Assembly (NCBI RefSeq): GCF_947500065.1
Contig: NZ_CANMQT010000002.1
Span: 1 to 64,000 of the forward strand
Length of the DNA stretch: 64,000 bases
From: an uncultured Aquimarina sp.
Lineage (GTDB): Bacteria > Bacteroidota > Bacteroidia > Flavobacteriales > Flavobacteriaceae
Direction of reading: 5' to 3'
Shown here: positions 49,776 to 59,758 of the stretch, piece after piece
How positions within the stretch are numbered: the first letter of the stretch is position 1
Layout of the letters: every line of letters starts with the position of its first letter
Made by a program: the position numbers and the translations under genes
The notes under the pieces: generated by a model
The model's database searches: none
What the model was told of the DNA's origin: nothing
The model's input: the letters and a program-made list of their open reading frames with translations, nothing else

Positions 49776-49865
49776 ATGCTTGATAGAATAAAAAATCCTG
49801 TTTATTGGATCAATAATAATCAAAAAATAAAACAACAAGGAAACTTAAGGGAATACTTAGCCTAA
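49776..49865 (+). CDS. 29-residue peptide, repeat copy 2
   Basis: Same ORF as copy 1 with Phe2 changed to Leu (MLDRIKNPVYW ...). The reading frame is preserved. Confidence 0.5.
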   Translation: MLDRIKNPVYWINNNQKIKQQGNLREYLA

Positions 49866-50135
49866 AATACTGAAAAACAAAAAAGAGCGTCTCCACGCTC
49901 TTTTTCTTCACACAAATCATCTTAATTTAGGGGCTTATTCTAAAATTAAAACTCACTTTTTATAAAAATTTTCATCTTGGGGAAAATGAAAATACTAACT
50001 CATTAACTCTGGTGTAAAGATACAGCTATTTTTCAATCCACCAAACTTTTTGTGCATTTTATCTAAAATAAATGCATTTTGACATTAAAAAAATATTTAA
50101 AACTACAAAAATGTAGTATTTTACCTACAATCATT

Positions 50136-50225
50136 ATGTTTGATAGAATAAAAAATCCTGTTTATTCGATCAATAATAATCAAAAAATAAAACAACAAGG
50201 AAACTTAAGGGAATACTTAGCTTAA
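50136..50225 (+). CDS. 29-residue peptide, repeat copy 3
   Basis: Same ORF with Trp11 changed to Ser (MFDRIKNPVYSINNN ...), and a silent GCC to GCT change in the last codon. No frameshift in any of the three copies. Confidence 0.5.
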   Translation: MFDRIKNPVYSINNNQKIKQQGNLREYLA

Positions 50226-50504
50226 AATACTGAAAAACAAAAAAGAGCGTCTCCACGCTCTTTTTCTTCACACAAATCATCTTAATTTAGGGGCTTATTC
50301 TAAAATTAAAACTCAACTTTTTATAAAAATTTTCATTTTGGGGAAAATGAAAATACTAACTCATTAACTCTGGTGTAAAGATACAGCTATTTTTCAATCC
50401 ACCAAACTTTTTGTGTATTTTATCCAAAATAAACGTATTTTAACATACTAAAAAAACAAAATAATTAAATTTTGTAAGTTAAAGCTTACAAAATATTTTT
50501 TGAT

Positions 50505-50543
50505 TAAAATTAAACCTCATCTGTTGTTACGCAAAATGAGGTT
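50505..50543 (-). terminator. terminator of the branched-chain dehydrogenase operon
   Basis: On the minus strand AACCTCAT and ATGAGGTT pair, followed by TTAATTTTAATC. It lies 24 bases past the E1 stop codon. Confidence 0.75.
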
Positions 50544-50566
50544 AATTTTACTTTATATCTACTTTC

Positions 50567-52627
50567 TTAATACCGCAATAACTCTTCTATCTTCTCTTTT
50601 ACTTTTTCTGTAGAAGGAATCATAGTTTGTTCTAAAGTACTATTTAGTGGAATTGCTGGCATATTCTCAGAACCAATGGTCATTACTGGTGCATCTAGAT
50701 AACGGAAACATTCTTCTTGGATTTTTCCTGACAAAGCTCTGGCAAAAGAGTTATTAGTAGGTTCTTCAGTTACTACCAAACATTTTTTAGTCTTCTTTAC
50801 AGACTCCATAATAGTGCTTTCATCTAACGGATATAGCGTACGTAAATCTATAATTTCTACAGTCTCTTTTATATCCTTAGTTGCATTCAGTGCCCAATGA
50901 ACTCCCATTCCATAAGTCACCACAGTTAATGTTTCTATTTCATCCTGTGGCCATACTTGCTGTACTACATTAGCTTTACCAAATGGTAGTATATAGTCTT
51001 CAGAAGGTTCTATAGTTCTAGCAGCATCAGTTCCTTTTACTTTAGACCAATACAATCCTTTGTGCTCCAAAATAACAACTGGGTTAGGATCATAATATGC
51101 CGCTTTCATTAATCCTTTAAGATCTGCTCCATTACTTGGGTATGCAATTTTGATTCCTCTAATATTTGTCACCACAGATTCAACTGAAGATGAATGATAA
51201 GGACCTCCACTACCATATGCACCAATTGGTACTCTTAAAATCATGGAGACTGGCCATTTACCATTTGACAAATAACAAGATCTACTTACCTCAGTAAATA
51301 ATTGATTCAGTCCTGGCCATATATAATCGGCAAATTGTACTTCTACAATAGGTTTTAGACCTACTGCTGACATTCCAACGGTTGATCCCACAATAAATGC
51401 CTCTTGTATGGGTGTATTAAAGACTCTTTCGTCTCCAAACTTTTGAGCCAATGTAGCTGCTTCTCTAAAAACTCCACCTAATCGTCCTCCTACATCCTGG
51501 CCATATAATAAACATTCTTTATGCTTCTTCATCAACTCCTCTACCGCAAAGAGTGCACAATCTACCATCACCACTTCTTCTTTATCAGAAGGAATTCGTT
51601 CACCGACTTCTTCTACAATTGGTGTTGGAGCAAAATCATGAGTAAACAAATCTTCCGGTGTTGGGTCTTCAGCTTTCATAGCTTCTTGAAGATCTTTTGC
51701 TACAGTTTCTTTTGCTTCGGCTTCAATACTGTTTAATTCATCCTCTGATAAACCAGCTTGCAACAATTGATTCCGTAATACTGGGTACGGATCGCGAGAT
51801 CTTGCTTCTTCGAGATCATCACGATACCATTCCATTCTTACTCCTGATGTGTGATGATTTAATAATGGTACTTTAGCATGAACCAATATTGGTCTTCTTT
51901 CTTCTCTTATAATTCGAATAGCTTCTTGTACTGCTAAATAACTTTCCGTGAAATTCGCACCATCAATTGTAATTGCGGCTAATCCATGAAATCCAGCTGC
52001 ATACTCATATGCACTTTGCGCTCTTGTTTCTGCTTCATTAGCAGAAATATCCCAACCATTATCTTGTACTAGATATAATATCGGTAATTGCTTTAACGCT
52101 GCCATTTGGAACGCTTCTGCAATTTCTCCTTCTGTAACAGAAGCATCTCCTAAAGAGCAAACCACAAGAGGTTTATCTTCTAAGTCTTCATTAATACCAA
52201 CTAATTCTTTATACTGCATTCCTAAGGCTACACCAGTAGAAGGAATCGCTTGCATTCCTGTAGCAGATGATTGATGTGGTATTTTTGGTTTATCATCATC
52301 TCGTAAACTTGGATGAGAATAATAGGTTCTTCCTCCAGAGAAAGGATCACTTTTTTTAGCCAATAATTGCAACATTAAGTCATAAGGCTTCATCCCTATT
52401 CCTAACAACATCGAATCATCTCTATAATAGGGAAATGCATAATCCTGAGGTAATAATTGCATAGCTACTGCTATCTGTATTGCTTCATGTCCTCTAGAAG
52501 TTGCATGTACATATTTAGAAACTGTCTTAAAATTTTCTTCATATAGTTCGGTCATGCTTTTAGCGGTACAAAGTGTGCTAAACGCTTTTTTTAGAACTTC
52601 TTTTGCTATTGTTTTTTCAGCTAACAT
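50567..52627 (-). CDS. 2-oxoisovalerate dehydrogenase E1, fused alpha and beta
   Basis: This 686-residue protein fuses both E1 subunits of the branched-chain 2-oxoacid dehydrogenase complex. The alpha part (about 1-335) has the thiamine-diphosphate motif GDASVTEGEIAEAFQMA ... QDNGWDIS. The beta part (about 345-686) has ALFAVEELMKKHKECLLYGQ, NTPIQEAFIVGSTVGMSAVG and a terminal transketolase-C domain. It decarboxylates the oxoacids of Val, Leu and Ile. Single-chain E1 is common in Bacteroidetes. It is encoded with the aminotransferase and E2 upstream on the same strand. Confidence 0.93.
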   Translation of the reverse strand: MLAEKTIAKEVLKKAFSTLCTAKSMTELYEENFKTVSKYVHATSRGHEAIQIAVAMQLLPQDYAFPYYRDDSMLLGIGMKPYDLMLQLLAKKSDPFSGGRTYYSHPSLRDDDKPKIPHQSSATGMQAIPSTGVALGMQYKELVGINEDLEDKPLVVCSLGDASVTEGEIAEAFQMAALKQLPILYLVQDNGWDISANEAETRAQSAYEYAAGFHGLAAITIDGANFTESYLAVQEAIRIIREERRPILVHAKVPLLNHHTSGVRMEWYRDDLEEARSRDPYPVLRNQLLQAGLSEDELNSIEAEAKETVAKDLQEAMKAEDPTPEDLFTHDFAPTPIVEEVGERIPSDKEEVVMVDCALFAVEELMKKHKECLLYGQDVGGRLGGVFREAATLAQKFGDERVFNTPIQEAFIVGSTVGMSAVGLKPIVEVQFADYIWPGLNQLFTEVSRSCYLSNGKWPVSMILRVPIGAYGSGGPYHSSSVESVVTNIRGIKIAYPSNGADLKGLMKAAYYDPNPVVILEHKGLYWSKVKGTDAARTIEPSEDYILPFGKANVVQQVWPQDEIETLTVVTYGMGVHWALNATKDIKETVEIIDLRTLYPLDESTIMESVKKTKKCLVVTEEPTNNSFARALSGKIQEECFRYLDAPVMTIGSENMPAIPLNSTLEQTMIPSTEKVKEKIEELLRY

Positions 52628-52702
52628 CTCTTTTAATTTTTGATGTACGATTTGGGAATTACGATTATTTGCAATTCTAAATTCTTCATTAGTACTTAAT
52701 AC

Positions 52703-53776
52703 TTATCCTACTCTCTCTTCAATAGTTACGGGTATGATCCAACCGAATGTATCTTCTCTTTTCTGAACTTTCATTTCGTCCAATGTATTTTTCACTTCTA
52801 GACTTACCGGATTATCATCAGACAAAGTGATCACTTCATCTTTATATCCTATTGCTTCTATCATAGCAATAGCAACAGCTGTACCTGTCCCGAATGCTTC
52901 TTCTAAAATTCCCTCTTTAGAATACTCAATAATCTCGTCAATAGTAATAGCGCGTTCTTCTACTTCAAAACCTTTGTCCTTTAATAAAGTAATAACACTA
53001 TCTCTTGTTATTCCTTTTAAAATAGAACCTGTAGTTGCAGGAGTAATAAATTTACCTTTTATCTTAAAAAAGATATTCATTGTACCTACTTCTTGAATAT
53101 ATCTATGTTCGTTAGCGTCTAACCACAATACTTGATCAAACCCTTTCGCTTTCGCTTTTTCAGTAGGTAAAATAGCCGCGGCATAATTACCCGCTGCTTT
53201 TGCTTCTCCTGTTCCTCCATCAGCTGCCCTGATATATTCAGTCTCCGCATATAGTCTAATCCTTTTTGTGAAAAAAGGTCCTGCCGGAGAGCAGATTACA
53301 ATAAATTTATAGCTTGTCGCTGCACGCATACCTATAAAAGGTTCATCTGCATACATAAAAGGTCTTAGATATAATGCGCTTCCTTCTTGCGGTGGAATCC
53401 AATTATGTTCTACAGCTACAATTTGTTTTACAGCTTCTACAAAAAGATCCGTAGGAACTGATGGCATTCCCATTCTAGCTGCACTATGATTAAAACGTTT
53501 TGCATTCTCTTCTGGTCTAAACAATAATGGTGTTTTATGTTGACCAACAGTAGCTTTCATTCCCTCAAAAATAGCTTGTCCATAGTGTAATGCCATTGCC
53601 GCTGGATGCGTTGGAATCATTGCCAAAGGCTCGATTCTTGGGTTTTGCCATGCCCCATCTTCATATTCGCATATAAACATGTGGTCTGTGAAAGCTCTTC
53701 CTAATGGGATATTCTCAAAATCAATATCTTTTAATTTAGAATCTAATGTTCTTGTTATTTTGATTTGTTGTTCCAT
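52703..53776 (-). CDS. ilvE: branched-chain amino acid aminotransferase
   Basis: This 357-residue class IV aminotransferase has the PLP-binding region GGTGEAKAAGNYAAAILP with the Schiff-base Lys, and YIQEVGTMNIFFKIKG, typical of BCAT group II (eukaryote-like) enzymes. It converts Val, Leu and Ile to their oxoacids, the substrates of the E1 next door. The gene order BCAT-E1 supports catabolic use of the pair. Confidence 0.93.
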   Translation of the reverse strand: MEQQIKITRTLDSKLKDIDFENIPLGRAFTDHMFICEYEDGAWQNPRIEPLAMIPTHPAAMALHYGQAIFEGMKATVGQHKTPLLFRPEENAKRFNHSAARMGMPSVPTDLFVEAVKQIVAVEHNWIPPQEGSALYLRPFMYADEPFIGMRAATSYKFIVICSPAGPFFTKRIRLYAETEYIRAADGGTGEAKAAGNYAAAILPTEKAKAKGFDQVLWLDANEHRYIQEVGTMNIFFKIKGKFITPATTGSILKGITRDSVITLLKDKGFEVEERAITIDEIIEYSKEGILEEAFGTGTAVAIAMIEAIGYKDEVITLSDDNPVSLEVKNTLDEMKVQKREDTFGWIIPVTIEERVG

Positions 53777-53788
53777 TCCGATTTTATT

Positions 53789-53927
53789 TTGGGCACATTC
53801 TGCCTATGGCAGACCGGGCTATTCGCTGTATCTTTTTTACTTGTGACCCTTCGACAACACTTCGACAAGCTCAGTGTGACATCTCAGAGTGACAAGAAAA
53901 AAGGATGCCGCTACTATCCCTTATGCA
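53789..53927. repeat. dispersed flavobacterial repeat, copy 3
   Basis: It begins TTGGGCAC, has GGGCTATTCGCTGTATC then CTTTTTTAC in the left half, GTGACAAGAAAAAAGGATGC in the right half and ends ATCCCTTATGC. It lies between ilvE and the E2 gene. Confidence 0.7.
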
Positions 53928-53934
53928 TTTATTA

Positions 53935-55248
53935 TTATATTTCTCTATTTATATCAAAAGCTTCTAGTTCATCTCCTACTTTACGTAAAAAAGAACCTCC
54001 TAAAAATCCATCTACTACTCTATGATCAAATGATAATGACAAATACATCATACTTCTGATCGCAATTTCATCTCCTTTTTCTGTTGTAATAACTTCTGGT
54101 CTCTTCTTAATAATCCCCAATGCTAGAATGGCAACTTCCGGTTGATTGATAATAGGTGTTCCCATTAAGCTTCCAAAAGTCCCTACGTTCGAAATCGTAA
54201 ACGTACTACCACCTATCTCATCCGGTTTCAAAGCGTTATTTCTTGCACTATTGGCCAAATGATTTACATTTTTCGCTAATCCTAATAAGTTTTTTTCATC
54301 TGCATTTCTTACAACAGGTACAATTAGATTACCACTAGGTAACGCCGTTGCCATACCGACATTAATATCTTTATGTACGATAATTTTCTTACCATCTACC
54401 GATACATTAATCAAAGGGTATTCTTGAATTGCTTTAGCGACAGCCTCTACAAAAATTGGAGTAAAAGTTAATTTCTCACCATGTTTTTCCAAAAATTCAT
54501 GTTTTGCCTTATTTCTCCAATTTACCATATCAGTTACATCTACTTCTATGTAGCTAGTAACGTGTGGTGAGGTGTGTTTAGAATACACCATATGGTCTGC
54601 AATCATTGTTCGCATACGATCCATTTCTACAATACGATCTTTACCTTCTACATAAGAAATTGGAGGTGCGTTATAAGAAGATTTTGGCGCTACAGGTTGT
54701 GGCTTACTTGGCAATGCATACTTTCTATTTTTAAGATAATGCATTATATCGCTCTTTCGAATACGGCCGCCATCTCCAGATCCAGAAATACTTTGTACTT
54801 CTTCTATCGTAAGATTTTCTTTTTGAGCAATACTTACGACCAGAGGAGAAAGGAAAGAATCGTTTACAGAGGAACCTTCTAACTTAAATTGCCCTCTCTG
54901 TCCATTTTTGGCGGACATCTCTCCCAGAGGCGGAGAAGCTTTATCACGTTTTTGTTCATCGGACGAATGCTTTTGTGATTCCTCAGGTTCTTTCGAATTG
55001 GATGCAGTGTCAGCGGTAATAATCGCTATTACCTGACCAACCTCAACAACATCGTTGGGCTGAAAAAGTAATTCAGCAATAACTCCTGTGCAAGGTGCTG
55101 GTACTTCGGAATCTACTTTATCTGTAGCTACTTCTACTATTGTTTCATCCTCCTCTATAGCATCTCCCACATTCTTTAACCAGTTAAGAATGGTTGCTTC
55201 TGATATACTTTCGCCCATCTTGGGCATTTTTAATTCTATTCTTGACAT
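53935..55248 (-). CDS. 2-oxoacid dehydrogenase E2 (dihydrolipoamide acyltransferase)
   Basis: This 437-residue protein has one lipoyl domain at residues 1-80 (VEVATDKVDSEVPAP with the lipoylated Lys) and a Pro/Ser-rich linker. A peripheral subunit-binding domain lies at about 135-170 (LSPLVVSIAQKENL), and a catalytic acyltransferase domain from about 210 ends in the active-site motif SFDHRVVDG. It transfers the acyl group from E1 to CoA. It lies near the E1 and BCAT genes, so the complex is branched-chain specific by context. Confidence 0.93.
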   Translation of the reverse strand: MSRIELKMPKMGESISEATILNWLKNVGDAIEEDETIVEVATDKVDSEVPAPCTGVIAELLFQPNDVVEVGQVIAIITADTASNSKEPEESQKHSSDEQKRDKASPPLGEMSAKNGQRGQFKLEGSSVNDSFLSPLVVSIAQKENLTIEEVQSISGSGDGGRIRKSDIMHYLKNRKYALPSKPQPVAPKSSYNAPPISYVEGKDRIVEMDRMRTMIADHMVYSKHTSPHVTSYIEVDVTDMVNWRNKAKHEFLEKHGEKLTFTPIFVEAVAKAIQEYPLINVSVDGKKIIVHKDINVGMATALPSGNLIVPVVRNADEKNLLGLAKNVNHLANSARNNALKPDEIGGSTFTISNVGTFGSLMGTPIINQPEVAILALGIIKKRPEVITTEKGDEIAIRSMMYLSLSFDHRVVDGFLGGSFLRKVGDELEAFDINREI

Positions 55249-55318
55249 TGTGGTTAACTAATGTTCGTTAGTTTTTGTTTTATATCCCTATTTGGTTTTA
55301 AAACCTAGTAGGTATTAT

Positions 55319-55915
55319 CTATTTCTCTTTAAATTCTTCTAATGTTTTATAAAACGCTTCTTGAGTATCTCGATCTTTCGGAACTTCTCTCAGCGGTTCT
55401 ACTTCTCTTAAAGATTCAAAACAATCTGCTGGTAACTGTTGATACAAACCTGTACCTTTAGTTTTCCAGGCAATCATTTCATCACTTACCTGTTTTATAA
55501 CTTTCGCTGGATTTCCAACAATTAAACTTCGTTTTGGGAACATAGCTTTCGCTTTTATGAAAGACATAGCACCTACGATACATTCATCTCCAATTTCTGC
55601 GTCATCCATAATAACAGTATTCATTCCAACTAGGCAATTACGCCCTAAATTAGCTCCATGAATTACCGCTCCGTGCCCAACGTGTGCACTTTCTTTTAAT
55701 ATTATCGATTTTCCAGGAAACATATGTACAGTACAGTTTTCTTGAACATTAACTCCATCTTCAAGGATAATCTCACCCCAATCTCCCCGTATGGCAGCTC
55801 CTGGACCGATATAACAATTCTCACCAATAATTACATTACCAGTTACAGCCGCGAGTGGATGCACAAAACTACTTTCATGTACAACTGGTATATATCCTTT
55901 AAATGAGTATATCAT
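55319..55915 (-). CDS. paaY: PaaY-type hexapeptide thioesterase / gamma-carbonic anhydrase-like
   Basis: This 198-residue protein is a left-handed beta-helix of hexapeptide repeats (VIIGENCYIGPGAAIRGDWG; AHVGHGAVIHGANLGRNCLVGMNTVI) with the metal-binding His residues HVGHG. The C-terminal region WKTKGTGLYQQLPADCFESL is characteristic of PaaY, which hydrolyses dead-end CoA thioesters during phenylacetate breakdown. Its position in the paa gene series supports this. Confidence 0.88.
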   Translation of the reverse strand: MIYSFKGYIPVVHESSFVHPLAAVTGNVIIGENCYIGPGAAIRGDWGEIILEDGVNVQENCTVHMFPGKSIILKESAHVGHGAVIHGANLGRNCLVGMNTVIMDDAEIGDECIVGAMSFIKAKAMFPKRSLIVGNPAKVIKQVSDEMIAWKTKGTGLYQQLPADCFESLREVEPLREVPKDRDTQEAFYKTLEEFKEK

Positions 55916-56023
55916 TTTTTAAACATCAAATACTAAATTATAAATGCAAAAGTTTAAAGTAAAACTTTTTTGTCTCAGAAACTTTTACATTTTTTATTTT
56001 AAATTTTTCGGTTCTATATTAAA

Positions 56024-56385
56024 TTACTTATTATTTGTAGTCTTGATACTACTAGTAAAAATTGCAACCAATTCTTTACATTCTTGCATAATCATATCAA
56101 ACTTATCTACATCATTAATCAATTCTGCTTCTCTTAATACTTGTAAATTAACTTGAGATTCCCTCAATTCCTTAAGGCATATTTTCATTTTATGAATAAA
56201 ATCCCTTCTTGATTCTGTCCTTGTGCTTCTCCATAATTTAAGGCTGAAGAAGTTGATGATAGAATTAATTGTTTAGCCAAATGTTCAGAAGCAAAATTCT
56301 TATTCAAACCACCTACATTAAGAATTATACTTGCTGAAAATTTAACAAGTCTTTCTTGCAAATCATACTTTTAAGTTATTTTCAT
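56024..56385 (-). pseudogene. four-helix-bundle (23S rRNA IVP-like) protein, degenerate
   Basis: Read on the minus strand from the ATG at 56385, the frame meets a stop after four codons (MKIT). It then continues with HLAKQLILSSTSSALNYGEA and shifts frame near 56185 into DFIHKMKICLKELRES. The end is QECKELVAIFTSSIKTTNNK, followed by TAA at 56024-56026. This matches the four-helix-bundle family found in Bacteroidetes and in 23S rRNA intervening sequences. One nonsense codon and one frameshift make it a pseudogene. Confidence 0.8.
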
Positions 56386-56386
56386 T

Positions 56387-57139
56387 TTATTTAAACCTCT
56401 TCAATGTTTCTTTGGTAAAATCTGACAACACTAATCGTCCGCTTATTACCGCTCTCTCGGCTAACATTGTATCCCAATGCTCTGTTCCTTCCCAAAAAGC
56501 TTTTTTCATATCCCGCATTGCTTCAGGATTATATGTGCATAAATGTTCTGCAAATTCTTTTACTTCCTTATCTAGTGTTTCTGTATCTTCAAAAACCTTC
56601 GTAAATAATCCTTTATCTCTTGCCCATGCTGCATCATAAAATGAATTAGCATCAATGGCAATTTGCGTCATAGCAGATAGCCCTATTTTACGCTCTACCG
56701 CTGGTCCAACTACAAAAGGACCTATTCCTACATTCAATTCACTTAACTTGATTGAAGCAAATTTTGTGGCCATACAATAATCTGTGGCAGATGCAACTCC
56801 AACTCCTCCTCCAACAGTTTTACCTTGTACGCGTCCAATAATAAATTTTGGACATGTACGCATGGCATTAATCACGTTTGCAAAACCAGAGAAAAACACC
56901 TTACCTGTTTCCGCATCATTGATATTAATCAATTCTTTAAAACTTGCTCCTGCACAAAAAGTTCTAGAACCTCCACTTTTCAGCACTATTACCTTAATTT
57001 CATCATTATTACCTGCATCAGTAATTGTTTGAGCTAACTTAGCCAAAATATCTCCTGGTAATGAATTATGTGCTGGATGAAAGAACTCTATAGTTCCTAC
57101 TCCGTTTTCTATATCTATTTTTACGTATGGTTGTGTCAA
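56387..57139 (-). CDS. enoyl-CoA hydratase/isomerase family protein
   Basis: This 250-residue crotonase-fold protein has an oxyanion-hole region FCAGASFKELINI near residue 60, the second region VQGKTVGGGVGVASATDYCMA, and ELNVGIGPFVVGPAVERKIG, where catalytic residues usually lie. It may be the PaaF-type hydratase of the phenylacetate pathway, since another crotonase (paaG) is encoded at 63231. The exact step cannot be assigned from sequence alone. Confidence 0.87.
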   Translation of the reverse strand: MTQPYVKIDIENGVGTIEFFHPAHNSLPGDILAKLAQTITDAGNNDEIKVIVLKSGGSRTFCAGASFKELININDAETGKVFFSGFANVINAMRTCPKFIIGRVQGKTVGGGVGVASATDYCMATKFASIKLSELNVGIGPFVVGPAVERKIGLSAMTQIAIDANSFYDAAWARDKGLFTKVFEDTETLDKEVKEFAEHLCTYNPEAMRDMKKAFWEGTEHWDTMLAERAVISGRLVLSDFTKETLKRFK

Positions 57140-57256
57140 TTTAAATATCGAATTTTAAATGTTAAACTCAAAAGTTAAAAGTAAATCTTATAATCTATCA
57201 AACCTTTTGTATTTAGAATTTTACATTTTTCAGTTTTACATTCTTTTTTTATTCAA

Positions 57257-59755
57257 TTAATCTAATAATCCAAACTGAGCAAAATGATGATTGAGATGCT
57301 TAACGTTTAATAAATCCCACTCAAATTTGTTCATTTCTCCAAAAACAGCATTTTTAGTAATCGCATCAGGATTCTCTTTAAAATACAAATCGAATGCATC
57401 CATAGCTTCTAACAACTTAAACTTTGCTGTTGCCAAATCCTCATAAGCTAAATCTTCCAAAACGCCTTCTTTCATTAAAGGATGATTATGACCTTTAGGC
57501 ATTGGCTTATGATTGTAAACCATTTCCTGAACTTTCTCCAAATATTTCTCTGGTGTTGCTATTTCAAAATCTTGAATCTCTCCAGCACCAATTCGAATTG
57601 TTTTTTCTACATGTTCTAACATATGTTGTGGAGTCATCATCCCCCATTTAGGTTTAGCGTCTTCTGTTAGCTGAGCTAAATATCCTTCAATATTTGAACG
57701 ATTTACTTGTATAAATGGTGATTTCTTTTGTACCATCGTTAAAATTGTGGCTATTGCAGTTAATTCATCTTCTTGATCAAATACCTCAACAAACCATTTT
57801 ACAATTCCGCTTGGAAGTTCTTTACCACGATGATCACGATCTATTTTCTGCTTACAAGTTAATCTAACATATACTGTATCATTATGATAGATAGGACGTA
57901 AAAATCTACATTCTTCTAATCCATAATTAGCTGCCACAGGTCCTTTATTAGGATATACAAATAATCCAGCCGCTGCTGCTAGAATAAAGTATCCATGAGC
58001 AGTACGCTTTTCGAAAATACTTCCTTCTAAAGAAGTGATATCTGTATGGGCATAAAAATGATCCCACGTCAGGTTTCCAAAATTTATAATATCTGTATCG
58101 GTTACTGTACGCTTATGTGTTTTGAGTGACATTCCTGGTTCGATATCTTCCCAATGATAGGCAAAAGGATGCTTGTCCGACTCTTTATACTTTGAGTTTG
58201 CCTGATAAATCCCAGTGACTTCTGTTAAAGTTGTTGGTGTTCCTTGTATTGCGCATCGTTGCATATAGTGTTTAATTCCACGCATTCCTCCCATTTCTTC
58301 TCCTCCTCCAGCTCTTCCTGGTCCTCCATGCGTAAGCATCGGTAATGGTGAACCATGTCCTGTACTTTGCTTCGCATTTTCTCTATTACCAATCAAAATA
58401 CGTCCGTGATGAGAAGCTGCTCCTACTACATATTCTTTAGCTATCCGATCATCATATGTAAATATAGAGGACACTAAAGATCCTTTACCCATCTGGGATA
58501 AAGTGATTGCATCTTCTAATGTATCGTAAGGCATTATTGTTGATACTGGTCCAAAAGCCTCGATTTCATGAACACCTGTGTGCTGGAACGGATTGTCTTG
58601 TCTCATCAAAATTGGACTCACAAATGCTCCTTTTTTAGCATCTGCGCCAACCGTTTCGATTTTATCTAGATCACCATATACAATCTGTGCTGTTTTTGCA
58701 ATCTCTGTAACGTTATTCCTAAAACTTTCTACTTGTTGTTTACTTGCCAATGCTCCCATTCGAACTTCCTTCAATCGTGGATCTCCAATGGTTACTTTAT
58801 CTAATTGTTTTCCTAAAGCTATTTGTACATCTTCCACCAATTTTGATGGCACAATAATTCTACGGATAGCTGTACATTTCTGACCTGTTTTAACGGTCAT
58901 TTCTTTTCGAACTTCTTTAACAAATAAATCAAATTCTGGAGTTCCAGGTATCGCATCTTCTCCCAGAACACAAGCATTTAACGAATCTGCTTCCATTGTG
59001 AACGGCACAGATTCTTCTATCAATCTAGGATGTGCTTTTAAGATTTTTCCGGTATGTGCGGAACCTGTAAAAGTTACTACATCCTGAGATTCCACTGTGT
59101 CTAATATATTCTTAGTCATTCCGCTCAGTAATTGTAAAGACCCTTCTGGTAATATTCCAGAGTCTACAATAACTCTTACTACAGCTTCTGTTAAGTAAGC
59201 TGTTTGTGGAGCTGGTAATACAACTGCTGGCATTCCTGCCATCCAATTCACAGCACATTTTTCTAGCATTCCCCATATTGGAAAATTAAATGCATTAATA
59301 TGCACGGCTACTCCTCTTTTAGGAACTAAAATGTGATGCGCCATAAATCTTCCTCCTCGCGAAAGATCAATTGGATCTCCTTCTACGTGGTATGATTGAT
59401 TCGGAAATAATTTACGTAAAGATGCATTAGCAAAAAGGTTCCCAAAACCACCTTCAATATCAATCCAACTATCAATGCGTGTTGCTCCAGATCTAAAACT
59501 TAATTCATAAAATTGTTCTTTTCTTTTGGTCAGATATAATGCTAACGACTTAAGCATATTTCCACGTTCCTGAAAAGTCATTTTCCTTAGTACTTCTCCT
59601 CCTTTAGTTCTTCCATATTGTAAAACTTCAGGAATATCTAATCCTTGGGTTGTTGACAATCCAATAGGATCTCCTGTAACGGCATCGTGCATTACTAATC
59701 CATCTCCTGAACCAGTTACCCATTTTCCGTTTATGTAGCTTTCTAGTGTTTTCAT
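57257..59755 (-). CDS. paaZ: PaaZ, oxepin-CoA hydrolase / semialdehyde dehydrogenase, with extra C-terminal domain
   Basis: This 832-residue protein has an aldehyde dehydrogenase domain at about 1-525 ([16 protein letters not shown] with the catalytic Glu region; [17 protein letters not shown] with the catalytic Cys). A MaoC-like enoyl-CoA hydratase domain follows at about 540-690 ([20 protein letters not shown]). It opens the oxepin ring of the phenylacetate pathway and oxidises the resulting aldehyde. E. coli PaaZ is about 680 residues. Here 130 additional residues ([31 protein letters not shown]) resemble a DinB/DUF1569 four-helix domain, so this is a three-domain fusion. Gap to paaJ is 3 bases. 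Confidence 0.93.
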   Translation of the reverse strand: MKTLESYINGKWVTGSGDGLVMHDAVTGDPIGLSTTQGLDIPEVLQYGRTKGGEVLRKMTFQERGNMLKSLALYLTKRKEQFYELSFRSGATRIDSWIDIEGGFGNLFANASLRKLFPNQSYHVEGDPIDLSRGGRFMAHHILVPKRGVAVHINAFNFPIWGMLEKCAVNWMAGMPAVVLPAPQTAYLTEAVVRVIVDSGILPEGSLQLLSGMTKNILDTVESQDVVTFTGSAHTGKILKAHPRLIEESVPFTMEADSLNACVLGEDAIPGTPEFDLFVKEVRKEMTVKTGQKCTAIRRIIVPSKLVEDVQIALGKQLDKVTIGDPRLKEVRMGALASKQQVESFRNNVTEIAKTAQIVYGDLDKIETVGADAKKGAFVSPILMRQDNPFQHTGVHEIEAFGPVSTIMPYDTLEDAITLSQMGKGSLVSSIFTYDDRIAKEYVVGAASHHGRILIGNRENAKQSTGHGSPLPMLTHGGPGRAGGGEEMGGMRGIKHYMQRCAIQGTPTTLTEVTGIYQANSKYKESDKHPFAYHWEDIEPGMSLKTHKRTVTDTDIINFGNLTWDHFYAHTDITSLEGSIFEKRTAHGYFILAAAAGLFVYPNKGPVAANYGLEECRFLRPIYHNDTVYVRLTCKQKIDRDHRGKELPSGIVKWFVEVFDQEDELTAIATILTMVQKKSPFIQVNRSNIEGYLAQLTEDAKPKWGMMTPQHMLEHVEKTIRIGAGEIQDFEIATPEKYLEKVQEMVYNHKPMPKGHNHPLMKEGVLEDLAYEDLATAKFKLLEAMDAFDLYFKENPDAITKNAVFGEMNKFEWDLLNVKHLNHHFAQFGLLD

Positions 59756-59758
59756 AAA

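Larger units (their letters stand above)
49155..50445. repeat. tandem repeat, 360-bp unit, four copies
   Basis: The terminator hairpin GAGCGT-CTCC-ACGCTC recurs at 49165, 49525, 49885 and 50245, exactly 360 bp apart. The rest of the unit is nearly identical; the fourth copy diverges after about 200 bp. Each full unit holds the palindrome ACTACA-AAAA-TGTAGT, a 29-codon ORF and the terminator of the next unit. Slight differences between copies (TGG to TCG; ATGTTT to ATGCTT) show that they are not an assembly stutter of one sequence. Confidence 0.95.

Noticed and set aside
49155..50445. CRISPR array
   Set aside because: The repeat unit is 360 bp, tandem and nearly identical throughout, with no short repeats separated by unique spacers and no cas genes.
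50521..50535. Fifth copy of the shared regulon operator (GTTACGCAAAATGAGG)
   Set aside because: Only the left half-site CGCAA is present. There is no TTGCG partner and no -7 box at the right distance; the sequence is the loop of a terminator.
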